Assembly: GCF_963676685.1 (NCBI RefSeq) | Contig: NC_092354.1 | Location: 68,088,241-68,152,240 of the forward strand | Length of the DNA stretch: 64,000 nt | Origin: Mytilus edulis | Taxonomy: Eukaryota > Mollusca > Bivalvia > Mytilida > Mytilidae | Reading direction: 5' to 3' | Shown here: piece after piece, positions 36,346 through 45,840 of the stretch | Position numbering within the stretch: the first letter of the stretch is position 1 | Layout of the letters: each line of letters starts with the position of its first letter | Position numbers and translations under genes: made by a program | Notes under the pieces: model-generated | What the model was told of the DNA's origin: nothing | The model's input: only the letters and a program-made list of their open reading frames with translations | The model's database searches: none

Positions 36346-36459
36346 GATTTAGTGTAAAGACGTCATAAACAGTCAGAGAAAAAAACATGACCTTGTGCAA
36401 ACTTGTAGGTCGTATTGCAAGTTGTGAGTTGGAAAAGCCGGAGGTAATGGTTTGGCTTG

Positions 36460-37389
36460 ATAAGGAGGGACGAAATATACTTAAGGGACAGTCAAACTTA
36501 TTAATCGAAAATAAACTGACAACGCCATGGCTAAAAATGAAAAAGACAAACACACAAACAACAGTACACATGACACATTATAAAAAACTAAAGAATAAGC
36601 AACACAAACCCCACCAAAACCTAGGGGTGATCTCAGGTGCTTCGGAAGGGTAAGCATATCCTGTTCCACATGTGGCATCCGTCTTGTTGCTTATGTGATA
36701 ACAAATCCTGTTAATAGTCAAATTCGGTAGGTCACATCATTAAAGGGAAGGAGATTGTAGCTACGACGTAAGGAACATATCCGATATCATTTGTGTAACA
36801 GTCTAGAATGTGGCTACTTAGAAATGGAAAGTTCACAATTTGAAAGCAGAAATCATCTCTTTTGTCGTAAAGTTTTGTTTTCAACCGACCCTCATTGTCA
36901 ATTTCTCGATCTATGTAAATCAAGATATGAGGCCTACTTAATTGTGTTTGTTGTATCCTTTATCTCCAGTTCGGTGGGATAGATGCGTTAAACATAGTCA
37001 CCAAATATTGAATTATTTAGTGAAAGAACATCATTTATATAGCGGAAAGTATAGTTAAAGGATATTGCTAACTTCTTATCTTTCTTTCTAAGAAGTTCCA
37101 GTATGAAGTCAGCCTCATAATAATAAAGAACCAAGTCGGCAAGAAGAGGGGCACAATTTGTTCACATTGGAATACCGATCTGTTGAAAAACACGTCCTCC
37201 GAACGTAACAAATATGTTATCAATTAAGAAATCAAGCATCTTGTCGATAATGTCAGTATCAGAGAATTTTTTGTTTGAATCAGAGTGGTCCTTTACAAAG
37301 TAGGATTTATCCCTCCCTAAGACAAGATACTTTTATCTACGTTGGCCATTCTTTTTTATGAAACAAAGCAATACCAACTCTTTCAATTT
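36460..37389 (-). pseudogene. Penelope-like element copy 3: tail and decayed reverse transcriptase
   Basis: The minus strand shows the 3' tail (36460-36730) followed by reverse transcriptase from the end of the thumb back to the fingers. A deletion near 36800 removes most of the thumb, and frameshifts and stops break the rest. RT homology ends at 37389. This is the oldest-looking of the four copies. Confidence 0.75.
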
Positions 37390-38262
37390 GGAACTTGCGA
37401 GTTCACTAAAAAGGTGAGCTCACCGATATTTTTCGATCAATTCGTCTGAAACTAAAGATGGCGTAAATTAATAGTATCTTTAAAGGCAAAAATATTAGAG
37501 GTTATTTTTTTTTTTATCGTGTCCGATCTTTTCTACCAGACACTGGAATGAATATCAAGGACATGCTATTCAATTAACGTTTGCATAAGGTATACGTAAT
37601 AATTATAAAGACGCAAGAAAAACATTTTTATTTTTATTTTTCAACGTTTCCCTTTATCAAGGTTCTGAAACAAAATTCTGGAAAGGGGGGAGTGGGGTAG
37701 GGATTTTGATTTTATTAAAACACAATGGTTCTCTTAGAGAAAATGTGGGAGTTTTTGCGATTGAGATTTAAAAAAAACTTCAGTCACAATGCATGATTGA
37801 TCATGTGGTGTGACACTGAAATTAACTCCCTTCTTTCAAGGATAGATTATCGTTTCATAAAACGCTAATAAGAATTTCCTTTTTGCCTTTTTGAAACAAA
37901 CTGTATCCTATTCTGTATCTAAAAGCTATAAACTACGTTTAAACAACATTGAAACCGATCGACGTTAAACAATGCCACAAGTTCGTTTTTTTTTATTTGG
38001 ATTTTATATTTCGAAAATTAATCAAATCTGGGCGCCATATTTAAACTGGTGTTATTGAGCTCCGACTCGAGAATAAAATTTTCTTAAAGTGATGGATTAA
38101 CTATTTCTTTAGCACAAGTAAGTAATTTTTTTAATAGTTTTCATGCTCAAGTTATTTAAAATGATATTTGTGCCGTTAAATATTGGACCTAGAAAGAAGA
38201 TTGAAGCAATTTTGTTCCGACCTGAAATCATGTCGGAAAGTGCTAAAGGAATTTGACGTATC
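37390..38262. other. Upstream flank of gene A
   Basis: AT-rich; no coding feature. It may hold the promoter or a 5' untranslated exon of gene A, which I cannot locate. Confidence 0.4.
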
Positions 38263-38352
38263 TCGATATGACTTCGCATTCAAAAAAAATAAAAAATGAA
38301 AATATCAGTATAAAAACGTTTAAAATTGAATAAGAATGCGAAGTCATATGTT
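38263..38352. mobile_element. Hairpin MITE upstream of gene A
   Basis: ATATGACTTCGCATTC and its exact complement GAATGCGAAGTCATAT bound an AT-rich 90-base unit. Confidence 0.7.
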
Positions 38353-38363
38353 ATAGGACTAGG

Positions 38364-38470
38364 CAAATTACATACTATGGTGTTTTGTTATGGCCTGTTC
38401 AGAGCCCCATAATTATGATTACGCGTGTTCTAAATTTAGCACAAGAATAACCCAGACAGGAAATTTCCAC
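38364..38470 (+). repeat. About 100-base repeat, copy 2 of 2
   Basis: Matches 33943-34046 and ends with the same ACCCAGACAGGAAATTTCC. It lies directly upstream of gene A exon 1. Confidence 0.8.
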
Positions 38471-38549
38471 ATCATCTATTTTTACTTACACTTATTCTAC
38501 AGTGTTTGTTATAAACGTATTTAATTTCAGTCTACTACAGACAATCAAG

Positions 38550-38559
38550 ATGTATACAG
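38550..38559 (+). CDS. Gene A exon 1 (start codon)
   Basis: ATG TAT ACA G followed by GTAAGT. The exon probably begins at 38531 after TTAATTTCAG, leaving a 19-base leader exactly as long as in gene B (57161-57179). The split codon joins exon 2 as Asp. The start was chosen because gene B has the same structure. Confidence 0.65.
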
Positions 38560-39238
38560 GTAAGTTAGAAATAAGAATATTTACGAACAAATGATTTAAG
38601 GAATACCCACATTAGACATGTGATCTAATTCTTGGTGATTAAAAAGTAATAATATATATAATTGATATATATCCAAGAAAAATGGCGGAATTTTTAGTCG
38701 CAGATTCTTACGTAGATCTAATATAAGATAATATGTAAGATAAACACTGAAAAAAATAAACAATGAATAAGTGTGTATATATTATAATGTTATAATATAT
38801 ATGTGTGGTATTAGATAACACGACTGCACCTTATCCAAGTTATTGTTCTCTTTAATTGTTACTTTTTACGCAAGTTATCGGTGTAAAACTTACTAAGGCT
38901 AGACGTGTATAGCATGTATAGAGAAGGATTAACATCTAAGGGGCCTCTGTTTGGATAGGCGGGATGTTGAAATACATAGACACGTCGGGTCGGAATGGAG
39001 TGTGTTAAATCAGGAATAGACATACCGTTCCCATGTTAAATATGAGGTGCAGGGTGGGACACGTTCATATACGTTTTACATGTTTTAAAAAACTCTCTGC
39101 AACTGATAAATCTGTCGATGGCATATTAGTATATATATCGTATTAAAATGATAGTTGATGTTTTTTTCTTAAATGATAATAACTGCTTTGTATAATGCAG
39201 TATAGATTAATCTAATGGTTGTTCTTTTCTAATATTCG

Positions 39239-39542
39239 CTAGGGAGCTACCATTTCATTTTTATGGGGGGGGCTAGGATGAAATTTGAAAAAAATAGGCA
39301 GGACAGGAATTTTGAGTAAAAAAAAAGGCAGGATGAGACACTTGCAAAAAAAAAAGTCAGGATGACAATTTAGGTAAAAAAAAGTCAGGATAAACTAAAA
39401 AAAAAAAGGCAGGACCGAATAGAGTGAAAAATAAAAAGGCAGGACAGAGATTACAACTAAAAAAAAATGCAGGACAAAATTTTTCATCCTAGCCCCTCCC
39501 CCCCCCCCCCTCCCCCATAAAAATCAAATGGTAGCTCCCCTA
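39239..39542. mobile_element. MITE with AGGGAGCTACCATTT ends
   Basis: The left end CTAGGGAGCTACCATTTCAT and the right end, complement of ATCAAATGGTAGCTCCCCTA, extend inwards through TTTTTATGGGGG and GCTAGGATGAA. The interior repeats AAAAAAGGCAGGA-like words about seven times and ends in a C-rich tract. Confidence 0.75.
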
Positions 39543-39836
39543 GGATGTAAAAGAAAAAAAAATAATTGAGGTTAACGCTTTTATATAATATTGTTTGATC
39601 TTAGATGCTTCACTCATACATTTGTTCTAACCGTGAGAAAATAATTAATCTATTGAACTGACTACACAATTCAACAGTGTATACAAACAATCATGTCTGT
39701 AAAAATAACTTTTACTTTCATTTTCGCTATTGGATTTCACAGAATATGTGTTCTAAAAGTTCAATTCAATTGACTATTGATTGATTCTACTTCATGACAA
39801 TGTTTATGTTGTTGACATTACCCAGATCTCCTTCTC

Positions 39837-40110
39837 TTAGGGACGACATCAAAAGATCGATGTAGGATAAAAAAAACTTAAATCAAATAGTTTGGAGGTG
39901 TGTGTGTGTGTGTTGGGGGGGGGGGGGGGGGGGTCAACACTGCTGCAAGTTTTGTTAATTTAAAATCGATTTTACATATATCCCTATTGGTCAATCAATT
40001 TTTCCCAAATTAAGTTAAGAGGGGGGGGGGGGGGGGGGGGGGGGTTAGTGAAAAAACTATGTGAATTAAGTTTTTTTTATCCTTCATTGAACTTTTGATG
40101 TCGTCCCTAA
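39837..40110. mobile_element. MITE with TTAGGGACGACATCAAAAG ends
   Basis: Inverted repeats of nearly 50 bases start TTAGGGACGACATCAAAAG on the left with its complement on the right. A (GT)n-G18 tract (39899-39933) and a run of about 24 G (40021-40044) lie inside. A half copy of the right end occurs at 54170-54232. Confidence 0.8.
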
Positions 40111-40234
40111 AATATCACTGCATTTAACTGTAATGAAATGAAGTATGAACATATTGTTACTAGATTCCCTAAATGGCTTTTAATTAACTCATCATAGATA
40201 CCAGGATAAAAAAATTATAATTACACCAGACGCG

Positions 40235-40995
40235 GGGCGTATGACATTTGCGCCGATTTTGAAAATATTCATTCTTTCATTTGCGCCGATTTCATTTTTT
40301 CATTTGCGCCGATTTTATATTTGCTCCTAATTAGATTTACAGGTACGTTAATACTTGTACATGTACTATACTATATAATACCATTGGTAAAACCGGTTAT
40401 AAATGTTGTTCAGTTATGTTCATTTTGATTCATATTGTTCTGGAACTTCGTTGTAACACGATGGACATATCATGCATATTGCACACTGAAACGAGCCAAA
40501 GAGGGCCATACATATTGGAAGGTTAGTGTCCTAAAACATAACAACATATCCTACAAATGTAGCATAAAATCGTGTAAAGCCAGAGTCACCACGGATTCTG
40601 TCGTCAAAACACAGAACGAGCATAATCATGTGGCAGATGTCCGAAAGACAGAGGCTAAAGAACTATGGGTACGGTCAAGGAAAAAGTCTGGAGATGTATC
40701 TTGTAGGCCTTCTTCCACCTCCCCATGGCGAGCAGGGGACAACAGTTATATACATGTTATGATTGACAATTCATTAAATTTGTACAAGTGGCGAACGGGA
40801 GAGGTCTATAATGATAAATGAAAAATAACATGACTTGGATGGAGAGTTCTCTCATTGGCACTCATACCACATCTTATATCTATTCACCTGTAATTTACCT
40901 GTAAAAAAATCGGCGCAAATGAAATAAAAATCGGCGCAAATGAAAGAAAAAATCGGCGCAAATGAAATGCATATCGGCGCTAATGCAAAACGCCG
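40235..40995 (+). mobile_element. FLYWCH-bearing Mutator-like transposon in the retrozyme
   Basis: A 761-base unit with inverted ends. CATTTGCGCCGATTTT occurs three times at the left end and in the complement at least three times at the right, with inner borders TTACAGGTA/TTACCTGTA. The flanks carry an 8-base target duplication (CAGACGCG). Length and duplication fit the Mutator superfamily, and the encoded FLYWCH finger fits the FLYWCH-carrying Mutator-like groups of animals. No transposase is present, so it is non-autonomous or internally deleted. Confidence 0.8.
40435..40821 (+). CDS. FLYWCH-type zinc finger protein of the transposon
   Basis: A frame of 128 codons. Residues about 10-65 match a FLYWCH finger: WTYHAYCTLKRAKEGHTYWK, then C...C (YKCSIKSCKARV), then HNHV, giving the C2H2 pattern and the aromatic core. 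The part after residue 70 has no recognised domain and reads into repeat-like DNA (40835-40885 resembles family A on the minus strand). FLYWCH fingers bind DNA and are found in Mutator-like transposases; here it stands alone. It may be expressed as part of the element, or be a remnant of a longer transposase gene. Confidence 0.65.
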   Translation: MFWNFVVTRWTYHAYCTLKRAKEGHTYWKVSVLKHNNISYKCSIKSCKARVTTDSVVKTQNEHNHVADVRKTEAKELWVRSRKKSGDVSCRPSSTSPWRAGDNSYIHVMIDNSLNLYKWRTGEVYNDK

Positions 40996-41035
40996 CAGAC
41001 GCGCGTTTCGTCTCAAAAAGACTCATCAGTGACGC
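40996..41035 (-). ncRNA. Hammerhead ribozyme with stem I cut by transposon
   Basis: On the minus strand GCGTCA, CTGATGA, stem II GTCT...AGAC, GAAA and the GTC cleavage site are intact. The 3' strand of stem I, which should follow the cleavage site, is replaced after two bases by the transposon end (CGGCGT...). Confidence 0.75.
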
Positions 41036-41514
41036 TCGAATCAAAAAATGTTTAAAGGGTCAAATAAAGTACGAAGTTGAAGAGCATTGAGGACCAAAAA
41101 TTCCTAAATGTTTTGCCAAATACAGCTAAGGTAATCTATTCTTGAGGTAGAAAAACCTTAGTTTTTCAAAAATTCAAAGTTTTGTTAACAGTTAATTATT
41201 TATAATTATGAACATATCAATGATAACAACTTATAAAAGAACATGATATGTGTATATGTTAAAGGTTCTGTCGATGGCCAATACGCAAGACCGCTACCAA
41301 CTTTACATATACCACCTAGCGTCACTTCAAATTTTCTTGCTGAACCTATCTGAGTTAGTGTGTAAAAAAAAAACCACGATAGGGATGAATATACATTTTG
41401 TTTTTGTCAAAAGATTTTAAGCATAACAATTATTGTTTAATTTGAAATTTTTAGAACGTTTCATTTTAACGGTACATAGCCAAAAGAGATACAGATAAAA
41501 CGTGCTAAATATAA

Positions 41515-42070
41515 AAAAGAAGATGCGATATAATTTCCAATGAGACAACTCTTCTCAATAGACCAAATGACACAGAAATTAACAACTATAGGTCACCGTA
41601 CAGCCTTCAACAATGAACAAAGCCAATACCAAAAAGTCAGCTATAAAAGGCCCCTAAATGACAAATGTAAAACAATTCAAACGAGAAAACTACTGGCCTA
41701 ATTTTAGCAAAACAAATATGTATAACACATCAACAAAACGGCAACATCTGAATAACACAATGACTTGGGACAGCCAAATACATACAGAATGTGGCGGGTT
41801 TAAACATGTTAGCGTAATTATAACCCTCAAACTCACCTAGGACAGTGGTGTAACATGCCAATATAAATACGAACTACAAAAATCAGTTGAAAAAGGCTAA
41901 ACTCATCAGAGGGATACACAAACAAATAATACACAGAGTTGACGTGGCCGGGTACTTGTATATCCCAGCACCAAAATCACTTTACGTACAGATCTGAGAG
42001 TTCTCGTAGTTGCAGTCACCTAGTTCAAAGCCACTCACAACTGATTATAGAAAATCATAAATCTGTTACG
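41515..42070 (+). repeat. Dispersed repeat family A, near full length
   Basis: Runs from GAAGATGCGATATAATTTCC to CTGATTATAGAAAATCATAA. It lies in gene A intron 1, just before exon 2. Confidence 0.8.
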
Positions 42071-42228
42071 TAAGTCTGTGCCAAACTGTTCCAGGGTTTG
42101 TCTGACCGAAAGGAAATTTGATGTTTTTGTATATAATTAACTAAAAAACTACATTGCTCTCTGACCGAATGAATTTTGCATATATTTTCTTTGGGGCAAT
42201 GTTTTAATTCTCAAAATTGACATTTTAG

Positions 42229-42474
42229 ACAAAGACGACCATGAGTATCCAGATCGCTCTGAAAAGTTACTTAATGAGAAGAGAAGAGAATGTGTTGTTG
42301 ACATGAAGTCCAATGGCGGCAAACAGACGAAAAATCCACAGGGACAAATATGTACATGTGTTTGGATTAAAAAATGGAAGTGGAAAGTTTTTTTCGGTAT
42401 CATAGCCGTGTGTAGTATCGTCTCCGTTGCATTGTCATTATACAAAATGGCGAATTTGTCCCTTGATGAGAAAG
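42229..42474 (+). CDS. Gene A exon 2: acidic N-terminus and membrane span
   Basis: Encodes about residues 4-85. After a short acidic and basic stretch (DRSEKLLNEKRRECVVD) and a CTC motif comes KKWKWK and a hydrophobic segment VFFGIIAVCSIVSVALSLY (about residues 57-75). The basic residues before the span and the absence of a signal peptide predict a type II single-pass membrane protein with a cytoplasmic N-terminus. The borders are TTTTAG| and AAAG|GTACGT, both phase 1. The exon in gene B is the same in plan (DSSEKFLNE...; span FVGILILCSIGIVVG). Confidence 0.75.
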
Positions 42475-43155
42475 GTACGTCAGAAAAAAATAGTTCTCTT
42501 TTTACCAATTCTATGTTCAATGTATTGATTTTTAGGTTTAAGCATAGAGCTGCTAAAGTGTGTTAGAAAATGTAACGGTTCAAACAAAATCTACAAAAAT
42601 AGACCAACGTTTATCTTTAATTAGATATTTGAGTGTATCAAAATTAATTCTTATAAATGTACATGTATATGGGGCACTTGCGTGAGGTATACGTAAATTA
42701 CTATCCGATGCAGCTCAATTATGTCAATCTGAAAGTCATTCCTCATCTATATGAGTGTTTAATAAATTCTACAAAGACCTCCTCCCCCTCCGCCAAATTG
42801 TAGGGGTTAAACTAACTTTTTTGCTCAATTGTTAGATAAAATATGACCAAATATTTGGAGGAGGAAAAGAGCCCGGTGTACATGGTGTATATGTGATTGA
42901 CTGGTTGATTTTTAACGCAACTTTGAACACTATTGTTCTACTTTTTGGCGGTCAGTTTTTATTGATGTAGCCGGAGTAAAATTTAAAAAAGGGCATTGTA
43001 AATAGGATGATTTTCGATAGCTTTATTGTTTTTTTTAATAATATTTTGATTTCAATATGATAGAATGATGTAGTTATTTTGAAATGATTTTCTGTGGTCA
43101 AACTCTTAATAATTTGTATATGGTAAAATATGTTACTCACTCTGTTTATTTTCAG

Positions 43156-43281
43156 AGATATCCAGTATGAAAAAAGACATATTAGATATGAAACAACAGA
43201 GGAAAAAATTTGAAAATGACATTAGATTATTGTATGCTGGGCATTACGACCAAAATGACAACTTGGACACATTAGAAACAG
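43156..43281 (+). CDS. Gene A exon 3
   Basis: 126 bases, phase 1 on both sides, between TTTTCAG and GTACGT. It encodes EISSMKKDILDMKQQRKKFE followed by an acidic part ending in LDTLET. Gene B exon 3 has the same length, and about two thirds of the residues are identical by hand count, the best evidence that both are real coding exons. The helical, charged sequence starts the extracellular stalk. Confidence 0.8.
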
Positions 43282-43639
43282 GTACGTTACATATCTGGAG
43301 TGTTTAGGAAGCAACCATTTAACTTCAAGCGGAGGGGGTGAGGTTTATGTTTTATGTTTCTGTCAGAAATTTAATTACTTTAGTTTCACTTTCATTATCG
43401 GATTTATATTTAAATATGTTTTCGGAAAATTCAAGAAATTGACAATTGATTATTTATCTCGTTGACCTTAAACAATCGACGGCTTTTAAATACCTAAAGG
43501 TATGCTTTTGAGACAAAAAAAGACAAACCATAAACCATTATTTGATATTTTTAATATCGGTGCCTTTTGCATCCGACTATACGATATGGTATTTTCTCAT
43601 AGTTAAAGGCTGTACGGTTGCCTGATTATCTGTTTTTCT

Positions 43640-43800
43640 ATTGAACCTCGGTGGTTCTCTCCGGGCACTCCGGCCTCCTCCACCTATGAAAAAATACCGT
43701 CACGAAAAAAGCACAAGTGTTGAAAGTGCCAAAAAATACCAACCAATCAATCAACTCGGAGGTTGCGAGTTCGAACCTTCTTATTTTTTGGCTTTGGAAC
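43640..43800 (+). repeat. SINE-like fragment in gene A intron 3
   Basis: GGTGGTTCTCTCCGGGCACT, GTTGAAAGTGCC...CCAATCAATCAA and GGTTGCGAGTTCGAACC resemble the conserved core and tRNA-like B box phrases of mollusc SINEs. No second copy is in the window. Confidence 0.5.
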
Positions 43801-43893
43801 TAAGGTTTGGAAATATAATGGAATCGACTGGTTGATAGCTGTTTGAATACTATCCTGTAAAAAGACGTTACATGTATATATTTTTTTCTTCAG

Positions 43894-44304
43894 TTCTTCA
43901 GAATATAACTGCGACCTTTAACGAACGCATCAACAATCTAACAACTGAGCTTAACACATTAAATACAGAATATGAACGTCAAGTTAAACTCCAGGAGGAC
44001 ATGCAAAAACAGATCGATGCAATGGGGACGGAAAACAGAAAGAAGTTTGAAGAATTCAACCAAAAGATGATCGTTATGAAGCAAAACTTAAATGATATGA
44101 CTGCATCCCAAGAAGTTCTGAAAAATGATCTAAGAGACGCTCAAAATAGTTCACGTAGGGAAACCCAAAACGCAGTGGATAGGATACGGAATGATTTCAG
44201 AGCAGCACAACACAAGTTAGAATCTGACTATAGAGAAACTCGAAACTCACAGAATGAACTTAAAGCAAGCCAGCAATCTCTACGCAGTATGTTACTTGGG
44301 AAAC
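43894..44304 (+). CDS. Gene A exon 4: long coiled coil
   Basis: 411 bases encode about 137 residues of nearly pure heptad-like helix (for example LTTELNTLNTEYERQVKLQE and EFNQKMIVMKQNLNDM), rich in E, K, Q, N and lacking proline. N-glycosylation sites (NIT, NLT, NSS) fit an outer-surface location. The borders are TTCTTCAG| and AAAC|GTAAGT, phase 1 on both sides. Gene B exon 4 aligns along its length, with the pattern SQNEL(K/R)..(S/H)Q near the end. Such stalks usually trimerise or dimerise; the partner is unknown. Confidence 0.8.
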
Positions 44305-44719
44305 GTAAGTTAAATTATTAAAAAACACAATCTTGTTATGGAACGACCATTTAACTTTAAAAAAAAGGGGGGATGGGTATGTTTTTTTTCTAAAAAATAT
44401 TCTGATCACCAATTTGATGTAAAAAAAATAATCTAGTCAAGCTTAAAAAAATCGCTTGAATGCAAACAAACCACAATTGATATGACGAAGCACAAAAATC
44501 TTTACATTGTCCGAGAGATTCGAAGTTACTAGAAGTCAACTGTTTTATATGAATCATATTGACTTCCGCTTTCAGGGCAATAGATTCCATGGGTTTGAGT
44601 GGTAAAAAACGAGTGTTGCCAGAACATTTTCCAATATTATATAAAGTGTGATACTTCAAAATCAGAAACTTAAAACAATTGTTCGGTAAACCATTCTGTC
44701 GCACTTAAGACTAAATAGC

Positions 44720-44990
44720 AATTGCAAAGATATGTGGTGTGATTGCTCCTCATCATAGACCAAATGACTAACATGTAAACAACTGTAGGCCCTCGTAAGG
44801 ACTTACACGGTGAGCAAAACGCATACCGAATAGTCCGCTATTAGACACGTGACGAAATATGAGATAATACAACTGTCAATCATAAGGGTACAAACATTTG
44901 ACAGCGGTTTGTCTACAATATAAGTCGGATAAGGTCTTCCAGTTTAACTGAAATCACTCACAATTATGAAAGTTGTAATGATTCATAAAA
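44720..44990 (+). repeat. Dispersed repeat family A, diverged copy
   Basis: Phrases AAGATATGTGGTGTGATTGC, GTAGGCCCTCGTAAGG, TGAGCAAAACGCATACCG and a short end. It lies in gene A intron 4. Confidence 0.65.
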
Positions 44991-45027
44991 ATAATCTGAC
45001 ATTATTATATTTCATTTAATTGTTTAG

Positions 45028-45137
45028 TTTCAGATCTGAAGAGGCATGTCCAGTCCAAACCAAATGCCGGTCCGATTACTCGAAGCTCTGTTGGACTCAT
45101 TTTTGTTTTACTGTTCTCCATCCGTTTATTTTTGTGA
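45028..45137 (+). CDS. Gene A exon 5 with hydrophobic C-terminus
   Basis: After TTGTTTAG the frame reads SDLKRHVQSKPN and ends with SVGLIFVLLFSIRLFL and TGA (45135-45137). Gene B exon 5 has the same acceptor context and begins SEIKTYMPN, then stops, so the first nine or so residues are homologous. The hydrophobic end of gene A has no counterpart in B and runs up to a LINE fragment. It could be a second membrane segment or a tail acquired from inserted DNA. Confidence 0.6.
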
Positions 45138-45470
45138 TTGGTTCTTAATTCACCGGGCAATTTCGAAATGAGACTCCTGATGAATGTGTCAGCACCCTGT
45201 GTAACGACGGAGCTGTCGAAGATGAAAAACATGTCTTACTATACTGTAAAGCTTACAATAATTTGAGTCACATGCTATTTGAATTAGTGAACATTGACAT
45301 TAAGTACGTTAACGATAGTACATTTGCAAATTTGATGACATTACATGAAAATCAAAGACAAAGACAAACAACCCAATAATTGAATTTATTTTTCTGTAAA
45401 AGAAATGAACTTCTTTACGAGTAACAGTTTCACATTAATTTTTAATTTTGCCTACTGAAAATATAAACAT
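45138..45470 (+). pseudogene. LINE 3' coding tail (zinc-binding end of a non-LTR reverse transcriptase ORF)
   Basis: A frame reads FTGQFRNETPDECVSTLC, then NDGAVEDEKHVLLYCKAY, to a TAA near 45378. The C-x3-5-C...EDE.H.LL.C..Y signature is typical of the C-terminal zinc-binding part of non-LTR retrotransposon proteins. A stop lies just upstream in the same frame and no reverse transcriptase precedes it, so only the last 80 or so codons of a 5'-truncated copy remain. Confidence 0.7.
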
Positions 45471-45719
45471 TAAGTTTTAACTTTAAAGTGACTTATAGGT
45501 CCAACGGGCCAGGTGTAATTTAACATAATCAGTGTAATAAAAATATGTAATATTATTTAATTTTATGTACACATGTCACTATAATAACGATCCTCTACAC
45601 ACTATTCACAACGAAATAGCCTATGTGATATTTTGTACTTGCAATAAAGCCAATATTTTTATTTTTAACACGACTTTATAATCTTAATTCAAAAAAAAAA
45701 TATTACTTATTCAAATCAA

Positions 45720-45840
45720 ATAAAAAAGAAGATATCGTATGATTGCCAATGAGACAGTTCTTCAAAAGAGACATAATAACACAGAAATTAACAACTACTA
45801 TATGTCACAGTACGGCCATGTATACAGTCACGTATACTTT
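45720..45840 (+). repeat. Dispersed repeat family A, 5' fragment
   Basis: Starts AAAAAAGAAGATATCGTATGA and stops after the ACAGTACGGCC phrase. Confidence 0.7.

Larger units (their letters stand above)
40198..41180 (-). repeat. Retrozyme R4, split by a transposon
   Basis: The left piece 40198-40234 (ACCAGGATAAA...CCAGACGCG) and the right piece 40996-41180 (CAGACGCGCGTTTCGTCT...) together form a retrozyme on the minus strand. CAGACGCG is present on both sides of the insertion (40227-40234 and 40996-41003). Confidence 0.85.
38560..42228 (+). other. Gene A intron 1, transposon-rich
   Basis: 3.7 kb from GTAAGT to CATTTTAG. It contains two MITEs with long poly-G or poly-C tracts, a retrozyme cut by a FLYWCH transposon, and a family A repeat (41515-42070). 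Confidence 0.65.

Noticed and set aside
42149..42520. 123-codon frame on the minus strand
   Set aside because: It is antisense to gene A exon 2, whose homology to gene B and correct splice phases make the + strand the coding one.
43755..43785. Possible tRNA gene (GAGTTCGAACC B box-like)
   Set aside because: No cloverleaf or acceptor stem can be formed around it; it fits the tail of a SINE.
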